15,538 nt of DNA from Firmicutes bacterium UBA5493. GTDB taxonomy: Bacteria > Bacillota > Limnochordia > Darwinibacteriales > Darwinibacteriaceae. This document shows, piece by piece, positions 1-6,727 of the stretch; positions within the stretch are counted from its first letter, which is position 1, and each line of letters opens with the position of its first letter. The stretch is from assembly GCA_002424045.1 (NCBI GenBank), contig DIPH01000047.1:39637-55174 (forward strand), read 5' to 3'. The notes under the pieces are model-generated. The model was not told the DNA's origin and did not search any database. It saw nothing but the letters and a program-made list of their open reading frames with translations. Made by a program: the position numbers and the translations under genes.

Positions 1-47
1 ACACCCTGATTAAAAGTCAGGTGCTCTACCGACTGAGCTAATGGCTC
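1..47 (-). tRNA. tRNA-Lys (anticodon UUU), 3' part cut off by the window edge
   Basis: Read on the minus strand, the sequence starts with the acceptor strand GAGCCAT. It is followed by TA, a D-stem GCTC/GAGC around an AGTCGGTA loop, and an anticodon stem CCTGA/TCAGG closing the loop CTTTTAA. The anticodon TTT lies at positions 14-12, which identifies a lysine tRNA reading AAA and AAG. The variable loop, T-arm and 3' acceptor strand lie beyond the left edge of the window, so the presence of an encoded CCA cannot be judged. A strong promoter lies just upstream at 65-93. Further tRNA genes may follow outside the window. Confidence 0.95.
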
Positions 48-64
48 TTTTCGCCACAAGTGCT

Positions 65-93
65 ATGATAGCCCAGAACGGTGCGATTGTCAA
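65..93 (-). promoter_or_regulatory. sigma-A-type promoter of the tRNA-Lys gene
   Basis: On the minus strand a perfect -35 TTGACA (88-93) is separated by exactly 17 bases from a -10 TATCAT (65-70). Transcription would start near position 58, about 11 bases before the tRNA 5' end at 47. The match is strong and the placement fits a stable-RNA promoter. No terminator hairpin is visible between the purA stop at 119 and this promoter, so some purA transcripts may also run into the tRNA. Confidence 0.85.
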
Positions 94-118
94 GAGATCG
101 GCGGTGAAAATTCTGCTA

Positions 119-1399
119 CTAAAAAATTGGTTCCAAAAGCATGGTTTGATCACGCTTTGGTCCGACCGAAACGATCTGAATGGGACATCCCACTTGTTGT
201 TCCAAGAAAGCCAAGTACCCTTTGGCATGGGCGGGTAGTTCCGTGAAGTTCTTGATCCCTGTCGTATCCACCTGCCAACCTGGCAATGTTTCGTAGATGG
301 GTTTACATTCCTTGAGGACATCCAAGTCGGCCGGAAAATGCTCTAGGCGCTCCCCGCGGTATTCATAGGCTACACAGACTTGAATTTTCTCCAAGGCATC
401 CAAGACATCCAACAGAGTCATAGCGAGCCCCGTCAGGCCATTGATCCGTACGGAATAGCGGACCAATACCGCATCAAACCAGCCACAGCGCCTGGAACGT
501 CCAGTTGTAGTTCCAAATTCTCTGCCCCGCTCTCGAATCAAATCCCCTATGGCATCCTTAAGTTCTGAAACAAAAGGACCTTCACCCACCCTGGTCGTAT
601 AGGCCTTAACCACTCCAATGACTTGGTCAATATGGTTCGGGCCTAGACCTATCCCAGGTGCTGCACCACCTGCCGTTGAGTTCGAAGAGGTTACAAAGGG
701 ATAGGTGCCGTGATCCACATCCAGGAGCGTCCCCTGGGCTCCCTCAAGCAGTATGGCTTGGCCGTTTTGTCGAGCATTGTCCACAACAAGAGACGTGTCG
801 GCCAAAAGCGGCACAATGGTTGTTGCATAGCTTGCGTATTCTTCAATTAGTTCATCCCTCATGAATCCGGGATGATCGTAGACTTTTTGCAGTATCTGAT
901 TCTTAAGCGGTAGCACTTGGTCGATGGCCCGTTCTAAGGATGTCCTGCTTTTCAGATCAATCATGCGTATACCCATCCGCATAAACTTGTCGACATACGC
1001 AGGTCCAATACCTCGTCCAGTGGTGCCAATCTTCAGCGAGCGCTGACCCTCCTCCAATTGGTCCAGAACTCTATGGTATGGCATAATCAAATGCGCTTTT
1101 TCACTGATATAGAGATTCGCAGTGGCGATCCCTCTCGAGTGCAAATAGGCAATTTCTTCACAGAGCACCTTGGGATCAACAACCACACCATTTCCGATCA
1201 GACAAGTCGTCCCTTCATAAAGAATTCCCGAGGGAATAAGGTGCAACTTGTATGTGTCATCACCCACCACTACTGTGTGACCTGCGTTATTTCCACCCTG
1301 ATAGCGTGCAACCACATCAGCCTTGGAGGCCAAGACATCAGTTATTTTTCCCTTACCTTCGTCACCCCATTGGGTACCGACTAATGCAACAACGGTCAT
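119..1399 (-). CDS. purA: Adenylosuccinate synthetase
   Basis: This cytosolic enzyme makes adenylosuccinate from IMP, L-aspartate and GTP, the first committed step from IMP to AMP. The 426-residue product has the usual family length. The N-terminal GTP/IMP loop reads QWGDEGKGK (residues 10-18), with the catalytic Asp13 and, at residue 41, the catalytic His in NNAGHT. Also visible are an STAGGA segment and the TTTGRSRRCGW arginine-rich segment that contacts IMP and aspartate. The ATG at 1399 overlaps the tatD stop by one base (TAATG) and is preceded by the strong site AAGGAGG. Translation is therefore probably coupled, and the gene belongs to the metG-tatD-purA operon controlled by the upstream T-box. 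No separate purA promoter is visible. Identity is secure. Confidence 0.97.
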   Translation of the reverse strand: MTVVALVGTQWGDEGKGKITDVLASKADVVARYQGGNNAGHTVVVGDDTYKLHLIPSGILYEGTTCLIGNGVVVDPKVLCEEIAYLHSRGIATANLYISEKAHLIMPYHRVLDQLEEGQRSLKIGTTGRGIGPAYVDKFMRMGIRMIDLKSRTSLERAIDQVLPLKNQILQKVYDHPGFMRDELIEEYASYATTIVPLLADTSLVVDNARQNGQAILLEGAQGTLLDVDHGTYPFVTSSNSTAGGAAPGIGLGPNHIDQVIGVVKAYTTRVGEGPFVSELKDAIGDLIRERGREFGTTTGRSRRCGWFDAVLVRYSVRINGLTGLAMTLLDVLDALEKIQVCVAYEYRGERLEHFPADLDVLKECKPIYETLPGWQVDTTGIKNFTELPAHAKGYLAFLEQQVGCPIQIVSVGPKRDQTMLLEPIF

Positions 1400-2172
1400 T
1401 ACAAATCCTCCTTGTCCACCAAACGGAAAAACTCCCTGGTGTTCTCCACGGTTTGTCTTACAACATCCTCCACAGTACGACCATGAACCTTAGCCAGTTC
1501 TTCTGCCACGAGTGGCAGGTGGGCTGGTTCATTCCGTCTCCCTCGATGGGGATGTGGAGTCAAATAAGGGCAGTCTGTCTCAAGCAGGATCCTCTCCAAG
1601 GGGAGCCCTGCGACTACATCTCTCAGTTTGTTGGCATTTTTGAATGTGATGGGTCCTCCAAAGGAAAAGAAGTGGCCCATTTTCTCATAGAGTCTAGCGG
1701 TTTCCAAGCTACCTGAATAGCAGTGCAAAAGGCAGGGGACACTGGGATACTCCCCTACTATGTCTAGAGTATCCTTAGTAGCCTCCCTGGAATGAATCAC
1801 AACTGGCAAATCCAATTCTAGACTTAACGCTAGTTGCTCCCTGAAAACGTGGCGCTGTACATCCCGAGGTGAATAATCGTAGTGATAATCCAATCCTACT
1901 TCCCCAATGGCCAATACCTTAGGATGCTGCGTCAGTTCTTTGATGGCATCGCAGAGCTCCTCTGTCCACAACTTGGCGTCGTGGGGATGCAGACCTACAA
2001 CAGCCCACAGACCCGGGAACCTCTCGGCTAACTCTACAGCAACGTTCGATGACATCAAATCGTAGCCCACATTGATGATGGCATCCACCCCTTGAGCCTC
2101 AGCCCTAGAAATAACGTCTGCCAAATCGTCTTCAAACGCTGGATCATTGAGATGAGCGTGACTATCAATCAT
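1399..2172 (-). CDS. tatD: TatD-family metal-dependent hydrolase / DNase
   Basis: This is a 257-residue TIM-barrel metallohydrolase of the TatD family (YabD in B. subtilis), whose characterised members are metal-dependent 3'-5' exonucleases acting on DNA or RNA ends. The metal ligands are visible in order: SHAHL at the N-terminus, GLHPHD, EVGLDYHYD, VIHSRE, LLHCYSG and ETDCPYLTPHPHRG. The open frame extends 11 codons upstream to 2205. The ATG at 2172 is preferred because family members begin with MIDSHAHL, it lies one base after the metG stop, and an AGGG site precedes it. The gene sits between metG and purA, and the metG-tatD pairing is conserved in Bacillota. The exact substrate in this organism cannot be told from sequence. 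Confidence 0.93.
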   Translation of the reverse strand: MIDSHAHLNDPAFEDDLADVISRAEAQGVDAIINVGYDLMSSNVAVELAERFPGLWAVVGLHPHDAKLWTEELCDAIKELTQHPKVLAIGEVGLDYHYDYSPRDVQRHVFREQLALSLELDLPVVIHSREATKDTLDIVGEYPSVPCLLHCYSGSLETARLYEKMGHFFSFGGPITFKNANKLRDVVAGLPLERILLETDCPYLTPHPHRGRRNEPAHLPLVAEELAKVHGRTVEDVVRQTVENTREFFRLVDKEDL

Positions 2173-2173
2173 G

Positions 2174-4099
2174 CTATTTGACCCTGCTTCCGGCAGGTAT
2201 CGCATCGGAGACAGACACTAGCTCCAAGGTGCCATCGGGAGCTGTGGCCGCAAGAAGCATACCTTCAGAGAGCTCTCCGCGCAATTTGGCAGGTTTTAAG
2301 TTCCGTACGACAATAATGCGCTTTCCGACTAGATCGCTCGGGGCATAATGTTTGGCAATACCTGCCACAATTTGGCGCTTTTCGGAACCAATGTCGACCT
2401 GAAGCTTCAAGAGCCGGTCGGCCCCTTCCACAGGACCAGCCTCCACAATTTCCGCCACGACCAATTCGCACTTTAGAAAATCCTCAATGTTAACAAGAAC
2501 TCCTTCCGGTTTTTCCTGTATGGGAGCGGATTCCTTCTTCACCTGTGGTTTCACCTCCGGTATTTCTTCCTTTTCTACTTCAAGACGCGGGAAAATGGGA
2601 TCTCCCTTGGTGGTCTGGGTGCCAACAGGCAAACGACCCCACCTTGCATCGCCTAAGCCTTTAGAATCTAGATCGGTTAGACCAAGTTGAACCCACATTC
2701 TTTCACCTGTTTCCGGCAGGAAAGGCTTAATCAAAAGGGCCACAATACGTAGAGTCTCCACTAGATTATACATAACAGACCGAAGCTCATTCGTATCCTC
2801 AAGCTTGGCTAAATTCCAAGGTGCCCGTTCATCAACATACTTGTTAGCTTTACCCACCAACTGCCAAATCTTGATCAACGCCTCATTGAGTTTGAACTCT
2901 TTGAGGCAAGTATCAACCACACCACCTAGAGAATTGGCGTAATCTATCAAGGCTTGGTCCACGTCAGTAGCGTTAGTAGCCGGCTCGGGCACGACTCCAT
3001 TGAAGTAGCGATTTAACATGGATAGAGTGCGATTAAGCAGGTTGCCCAGATCATTAGCCAAATCCGCATTGGTTCTTTCGATCAGCGCCTTACGCGAGAA
3101 ATTGCCGTCTTGCCCAAAGGAGACTTCCCGCATGAGGAAGTAACGAATGGGGTCGACCCCAAATTCTTCAATGAGTACCAAAGGATCAACAACATTACCC
3201 TTGGATTTAGACATCTTATCACTGTCGAAGAGTAACCAGCCATGGCCAAATACCGACTTTGGAAGGGGTAAATCAAGGGCCATAAGCATGATGGGCCAAA
3301 TAATGGTATGAAAACGCATGATCTCTTTTCCCACCAGGTGCAAATCAGCTGGCCACCACGTGTTCATCATCTCGTCGTTGTCAGGATAACCTAGGGCGGT
3401 TAGGTAGTTTGCCAGGGCATCAAACCACACATAGACCACATGTTTATCATCAAAGGGGACTGGAATACCCCAATCAAAGGTTGTCCGGGAAACACAGAGG
3501 TCTTCTAAGCCACCTTTGATAAAATTCACCATCTCATTGCGGCGCGTTTCAGGTTGGATGAGCTCGGGGTGCGCCTCGATGTACTCTAGGAGATGGGGAG
3601 CGTACTTGCTGAGACGGAAAAAGTAGCTTTCCTCCTCCACTAATTCCACCGGCCGCTTGCAGTCTGGACAATTCCCGTCTTCTAGGCGATTTTCCACCCA
3701 GAACGTCTCACAAGGCGTACAATACCAGCCTTCGTAGGTACTCTTGTAAATATCACCCTGGTCGTAAATCTTCTGAAAAACTGCTTGCACCGCCTTATGA
3801 TGTCTGGGATCGGTGGTGCGTACAAAGTCGTCATACTTAATGTTCATTTTTTCCCAAAGACCCATAAACGAGGCCACAATTTCATCCACATACGCTTGAG
3901 GGGTGACTCCTTTGGCCACAGCCGCTCTTTGGATTTTTTGACCATGTTCATCAGAGCCCGTCACAAAGTACACTTCTCTGCCTGCAAAACGGTGCCAGCG
4001 GGCCAAAGAATCAGCCACCGTCGTTGTGTAAGCATGACCAATGTGCAGATGGTCACTGGGATAATAGATGGGCGTTGTTACATAAAATCGTTCACTCAC
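2174..4099 (-). CDS. metG: Methionyl-tRNA synthetase with C-terminal tRNA-binding domain
   Basis: This cytosolic class I aminoacyl-tRNA synthetase charges tRNA-Met and initiator tRNA with methionine. In the 641-residue product HIGH lies at residues 19-22 and KMSKS at 295-299. A single zinc knuckle is formed by two CxxC pairs (Cys127/130 and Cys144/147). An OB-fold tRNA-binding domain fills residues 536-641 (starting VNIEDFLK), the part that dimerises bacterial MetRS. The frame stays open to 4264, but the GTG at 4099 is the real start. It has GAAGGAG (4108-4114) eight bases upstream, it gives the family N-terminus MSERFYVTTPIYYP, and everything upstream belongs to an RNA leader. The gene is first in an operon with tatD and purA and is controlled by a methionine T-box. 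Identity is secure. Confidence 0.97.
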   Translation of the reverse strand: MSERFYVTTPIYYPSDHLHIGHAYTTTVADSLARWHRFAGREVYFVTGSDEHGQKIQRAAVAKGVTPQAYVDEIVASFMGLWEKMNIKYDDFVRTTDPRHHKAVQAVFQKIYDQGDIYKSTYEGWYCTPCETFWVENRLEDGNCPDCKRPVELVEEESYFFRLSKYAPHLLEYIEAHPELIQPETRRNEMVNFIKGGLEDLCVSRTTFDWGIPVPFDDKHVVYVWFDALANYLTALGYPDNDEMMNTWWPADLHLVGKEIMRFHTIIWPIMLMALDLPLPKSVFGHGWLLFDSDKMSKSKGNVVDPLVLIEEFGVDPIRYFLMREVSFGQDGNFSRKALIERTNADLANDLGNLLNRTLSMLNRYFNGVVPEPATNATDVDQALIDYANSLGGVVDTCLKEFKLNEALIKIWQLVGKANKYVDERAPWNLAKLEDTNELRSVMYNLVETLRIVALLIKPFLPETGERMWVQLGLTDLDSKGLGDARWGRLPVGTQTTKGDPIFPRLEVEKEEIPEVKPQVKKESAPIQEKPEGVLVNIEDFLKCELVVAEIVEAGPVEGADRLLKLQVDIGSEKRQIVAGIAKHYAPSDLVGKRIIVVRNLKPAKLRGELSEGMLLAATAPDGTLELVSVSDAIPAGSRVK

Positions 4100-4118
4100 A
4101 AGTATCACTCCTTCTGTT

Positions 4119-4135
4119 GATTTGCAAAGCAAATC
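4119..4135 (-). other. Second 7-bp hairpin next to the metG ribosome binding site
   Basis: GATTTGC, loop TTT, GCAAATC forms a perfect stem on the minus strand that ends four bases before the metG Shine-Dalgarno GAAGGAG (4108-4114). It would be present only in read-through mRNA. It could stabilise the 5' end of a processed transcript or keep the ribosome binding site single-stranded. Function is inferred only. Confidence 0.55.
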
Positions 4136-4143
4136 ACCTTGGA

Positions 4144-4161
4144 GTTTGACTTCCGTCAAAC
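4144..4161 (-). other. Perfect 7-bp hairpin in the metG leader
   Basis: The sequence GTTTGAC, loop GGAA, GTCAAAC (minus strand) forms a perfect stem between the T-box terminator and the metG ribosome binding site. GGAA is a GNRA tetraloop, which makes the fold stable. It lacks a U-run, so it is not a terminator. Its role is unknown. Confidence 0.6.
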
Positions 4162-4175
4162 ATCCACTACAAATA

Positions 4176-4207
4176 GAAAAGCCCTTCATCCACTCGGGAC
4201 GAGAGCT
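4176..4207 (-). terminator. Regulated intrinsic terminator of the metG T-box
   Basis: On the minus strand AGCUCUCGUCC pairs with GGAUGAAGGGCU around the loop CGAGU. This gives eleven base pairs with one bulged A and two G-U pairs, followed at once by UUUUC. The 5' strand begins shortly after the T-box sequence, as expected for mutually exclusive antiterminator and terminator folds. Uncharged tRNA-Met should favour the antiterminator and let RNA polymerase continue into metG. Confidence 0.82.
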
Positions 4208-4442
4208 CAACTCACGCGGTACCACCCAAACTTTGCCATTTGCTATGGCAATCTGCCATAACAAAAAACCTCATTACTGGTACATTAACGGGACCTAACC
4301 GGTGAGCCTACTACTATTTCAACCCACAGCTCCTGGATCATCTTCGGCCGGTACATCCCATCAGTTCACAGCCACCCTGACTCTCTTGGGGGAATCCTCC
4401 AGCGTACTCTTCCAATCATCGCGCGTTTATTCTGCTATTAAA

Positions 4443-4471
4443 ATCTTAGCCTTTATCCCAAGCTTTGTCAA
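4443..4471 (-). promoter_or_regulatory. sigma-A-type promoter of the metG-tatD-purA operon
   Basis: On the minus strand a perfect -35 TTGACA (4466-4471) is spaced 17 bases from a -10 TAAGAT (4443-4448). Transcription would begin near 4436, immediately upstream of T-box stem I. This placement confirms the leader boundaries. It lies in the upstream region of the divergent transporter gene. Confidence 0.85.
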
Positions 4472-4565
4472 GAGTAGGCCCTTCACCGGAAAGCATACTA
4501 ATAGTGTGTTCCAACCACTACCTCTGCACCCGTTACATTATATGCCAATTGAAAGGCGGACAAAC

Positions 4566-5762
4566 TTGAAAAAGAAAACGGCTCTGCAATTTGCCATCCT
4601 CTGTGGAGTTCCTTTGGTCATGGTATTGGGCAACTCCATGCTGATTCCAGTCTTCCCTCAGATGAAGCAAGCCATGGGGCTCACCCAGTTTCAAGTGGGT
4701 CTCATTGTCACTTTCTTCTCTGTACCAGCAGGCATCCTGATCCCCTTTGCTGGACTTCTCTCTGACCGCTATGGGAGAAAGGTGATTATGGTCCCTGCGC
4801 TCTTTATCTATGGCCTAGGGGGGTTAATATGCGGCTTTTCTGCCCTTTTCATGGAAGAGCCCTACAGCCTATTATTAGCTGGGAGAGTTGTGCAAGGAGC
4901 AGGAGCTGGCGGCACCTACCAGCTGGCCATGGCGTTAACTGGCGATACGTTTCAAAGCAGCGAGCGCACGAAGGCTTTAGGCCTCCTAGAGGCATCGAAT
5001 GGTCTCGGGAAGGTTCTTAGCCCCATTTTAGGTTCGCTCATTGCCCTTCTATCCTGGTATGCCCCCTTCTTCGCCTACGGCCTCTTGGCCTTCCCCATTG
5101 CCCTTGGAGTGTGGTTTTTGGTCCCGGAGATGCAAGGTAAACACACTTGTGAAAGTCTACAGGAATACTGGAGAAAACTCAAGGAAGTCTTCAAGGAAAA
5201 AGGTAGACTCCTGCTCGCAAGCTACCTGGTGGGAATGGTGGCCCTATTTCTCCTCTTTGGAGTATTAAGCTACATATCGGATATTTTAGAATCCACCTAC
5301 AATGTTTATGGTTTGAAAAAGGGCTTTGTCCTTGCGATCCCAGTTTTTTCTATGGCTCTAACATCCTACTTAAGTGGCCAATTTCTTAGCGATAAGCAAT
5401 TTCTCTGGAAACCCATCATCGTCGGCGGGATGTTTACTACAGCCGTCACCCTAGGACTCTTACCTCTGTTCACTAGCTTAAAGCCCCATATGGCAACGCT
5501 ATTCCTCACGGGAGTCAGCATTGGAATTCTTCTCCCTCCCATCAACTCGCTGATCACTGGAGCCACCAGTACCGACAGGCGAGGCATGATCACCTGCCTC
5601 TATGGAACGGTTCGTTTCTTTGGTGTGGCCATAGGCCCACCTTCTTTCGGACTCGCCGCTGGACTTGGCACATGGGCCATGTTTCTTGGTTGTGCTTGTA
5701 TCGCTGCCACTACTGCGATAATTGCCGCCGTGTCCATCACCCCTCCTAGGCCAAGTGAATAG
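4566..5762 (+). CDS. MFS transporter (drug/metabolite:H+ antiporter type)
   Basis: The product is a hydrophobic 398-residue membrane protein of typical major facilitator length, with about twelve predicted membrane segments. The signature loop between helices 2 and 3 reads GLLSDRYGRK (residues 63-72). The helix 4-5 region reads GRVVQGAGAGGTYQ, resembling the DHA1 group of proton antiporters. The open frame begins at 4302, but codons before about 4540 are antisense to the metG T-box leader and promoter. The ATG at 4542 has no ribosome binding site. The TTG at 4566 has AAAGGCGG six bases upstream and gives a usual MKKKTALQF N-terminus, so it is preferred. The substrate cannot be read from sequence. 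The gene lies 42 bases upstream of a phosphosulfolactate synthase, which allows the guess that it moves a sulfonate, but a drug exporter is equally possible. Confidence 0.85.
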   Translation: MKKKTALQFAILCGVPLVMVLGNSMLIPVFPQMKQAMGLTQFQVGLIVTFFSVPAGILIPFAGLLSDRYGRKVIMVPALFIYGLGGLICGFSALFMEEPYSLLLAGRVVQGAGAGGTYQLAMALTGDTFQSSERTKALGLLEASNGLGKVLSPILGSLIALLSWYAPFFAYGLLAFPIALGVWFLVPEMQGKHTCESLQEYWRKLKEVFKEKGRLLLASYLVGMVALFLLFGVLSYISDILESTYNVYGLKKGFVLAIPVFSMALTSYLSGQFLSDKQFLWKPIIVGGMFTTAVTLGLLPLFTSLKPHMATLFLTGVSIGILLPPINSLITGATSTDRRGMITCLYGTVRFFGVAIGPPSFGLAAGLGTWAMFLGCACIAATTAIIAAVSITPPRPSE

Positions 5763-5780
5763 ACTAAGCAGTGAGTAGAC
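5755..5780 (+). repeat. Short direct repeat between the MFS gene and comA
   Basis: Two copies of a ten-base unit, gtgaatagac (5755-5764) and gtgagtagac (5771-5780), differ at one position and are 16 bases apart start to start. The first contains the stop codon of the transporter gene. It may be a chance slippage duplication or a regulatory site. Confidence 0.45.
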
Positions 5781-5804
5781 CGAAATTCCTAGGAGGGACG
5801 CATT

Positions 5805-6626
5805 ATGAATGTTGCCACTAGCAATGGTGCCTGGCATTCCGTAGTAGCATTACCAGAAACCCGGCGCTTGGCCAAACCACGCTCAAATGGCATTACTATG
5901 GTAATTGACAAGGGACTTGGTTTGAGAGAGACGAGTGATTTGCTGGAGATGGCTGCCGACCACATTGACTTTTTGAAGATTGCCTTTGGTAGTTCAGCCC
6001 TATATCCTTCGCAGATCATGAAGAACAAAATTGCTTTAGCCAAACAGTATAATATCGAGGTGTATCCCGGAGGTACTCTCTTTGAAATTGCTGTATTCCA
6101 GGGTTGCATCAAGGAGTTCTTTCACAGGGCCCGTGAGTTAGGGTTTACCTATGTAGAGGTGTCAGAGGGCACAATCGATTTACCCCGCAAAGAACGTGCC
6201 CAGTATATACGCATGGCTAAGGGCGAAGGATTTGGGGTTCTCTCTGAGATAGGCAAGAAAGATCCCACAGTGAAAATCCAACCTGAGATGGCAATTGAGC
6301 AAATCTTTGAAGACCTGGCCAACGGGGCCGAAAAGGTGATCATTGAGGGGCGAGATTCAGGTAAAGGTGTGGGCATATACAATGCAGAGGGCAAAATCAA
6401 CGATGAATTATTGCAAGCATTAGTGGGCGGCGTTAAGGACCACAGCCACCTCATCATTGAGGCACCCCAAACCAGCCAGCACAACTATCTTCTAGTCCAT
6501 TTGGGACCGAATGTCAACTTGGGCAATGTCCAGCCCCACGATGTCTTAACGCTGGAATCGACTCGAGTTGGTTTACGCGGCGATACCCTCAAAGAGTGCC
6601 TGAAAAGCGCACCTCGTTCCTACTAA
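5805..6626 (+). CDS. comA: Phosphosulfolactate synthase (ComA / YitD family)
   Basis: The 273-residue protein matches the ComA family, which adds sulfite to phosphoenolpyruvate to give (2R)-phospho-3-sulfolactate. This is the first step to coenzyme M in methanogens and to 3-sulfolactate in Bacillus spores. Conserved segments are GITMVIDKGLG (29-39), DFLKIAFGSS (55-64), VYPGGTLFE (86-94), YVEVSEGTIDLP (116-127) and SEIGKKDP (147-154). The ATG at 5805 has AGGAGG at 5791-5796. The gene probably shares a transcript with the transporter upstream. The usual partners, the ComB phosphatase and ComC dehydrogenase, are not in the window. In a spore-former the likely product is sulfolactate rather than coenzyme M; that is inference. 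The symbol comA here is not the competence regulator. Confidence 0.9.
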   Translation: MNVATSNGAWHSVVALPETRRLAKPRSNGITMVIDKGLGLRETSDLLEMAADHIDFLKIAFGSSALYPSQIMKNKIALAKQYNIEVYPGGTLFEIAVFQGCIKEFFHRARELGFTYVEVSEGTIDLPRKERAQYIRMAKGEGFGVLSEIGKKDPTVKIQPEMAIEQIFEDLANGAEKVIIEGRDSGKGVGIYNAEGKINDELLQALVGGVKDHSHLIIEAPQTSQHNYLLVHLGPNVNLGNVQPHDVLTLESTRVGLRGDTLKECLKSAPRSY

Positions 6627-6656
6627 TTCAAGGCACAAATTTCGTCCTGTCAAAAA

Positions 6657-6685
6657 TTGACGCTTCCTCCTAAAACAAGTATAAT
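6657..6685 (+). promoter_or_regulatory. sigma-A-type promoter of the abrB-like gene
   Basis: The -35 TTGACG (6657-6662) and the perfect -10 TATAAT (6680-6685) are 17 bases apart. Transcription should begin near 6692, giving a leader of about 36 bases to the ATG at 6728. The -35 lies in a small inverted repeat, gtcaa-aaa-ttgac (6649-6661), which could be an operator. No terminator separates it from comA, so read-through from comA is also possible. Confidence 0.87.
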
Positions 6686-6727
6686 TAGGATTGCTGACAA
6701 GCATTTTAATTGATGAGGAGGGTGATC

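Larger units (their letters stand above)
4100..4436 (-). promoter_or_regulatory. T-box riboswitch leader (tRNA-Met specific) of metG
   Basis: This leader of about 337 nt has the hallmarks of a tRNA-sensing T-box. Stem I carries a GATGA kink-turn element, a proximal helix TTGGA/TCCAG, the loop-E strand AGTA (4405-4408) and the opposite strand GAAG followed by the specifier ATG (4339-4341) and A. Its distal helices are GCTGG/CCGGC, TCCC/GGGA and TCAG/CTGA, with an AGAGAG bulge and a GGTGG-type apical loop. The T-box itself, TGGGTGGTACCGCG, lies at 4215-4228; its UGGU would pair with the ACCA end of uncharged tRNA-Met. An intrinsic terminator follows at 4176-4207. The AUG specifier matches the methionyl-tRNA synthetase downstream. 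The helices were assigned by eye, and the region 4230-4330 (stems II/III) was not modelled in detail. Confidence 0.92.

Noticed and set aside
1252..1716. 154-codon plus-strand open frame antisense to tatD/purA
   Set aside because: It crosses the junction of two clear conserved genes on the other strand, has no ribosome binding site, and its product resembles no family.
2172..2205. Upstream ATG at 2205 for tatD
   Set aside because: No ribosome binding site, and it would extend the protein inside metG before the conserved MIDSHAHL start.
4100..4264. 55-codon N-terminal extension of metG
   Set aside because: It overlaps the T-box antiterminator and terminator; the GTG at 4099 has an ideal ribosome binding site and the family N-terminus.
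4302..4541. N-terminal extension of the MFS transporter
   Set aside because: These codons are the complement of the metG T-box leader and promoter. The predicted residues are not transporter-like and no ribosome binding site supports an early start.
5499..6112. Minus-strand open frames opposite the MFS gene and comA
   Set aside because: Antisense shadows of conserved coding regions, without start signals.
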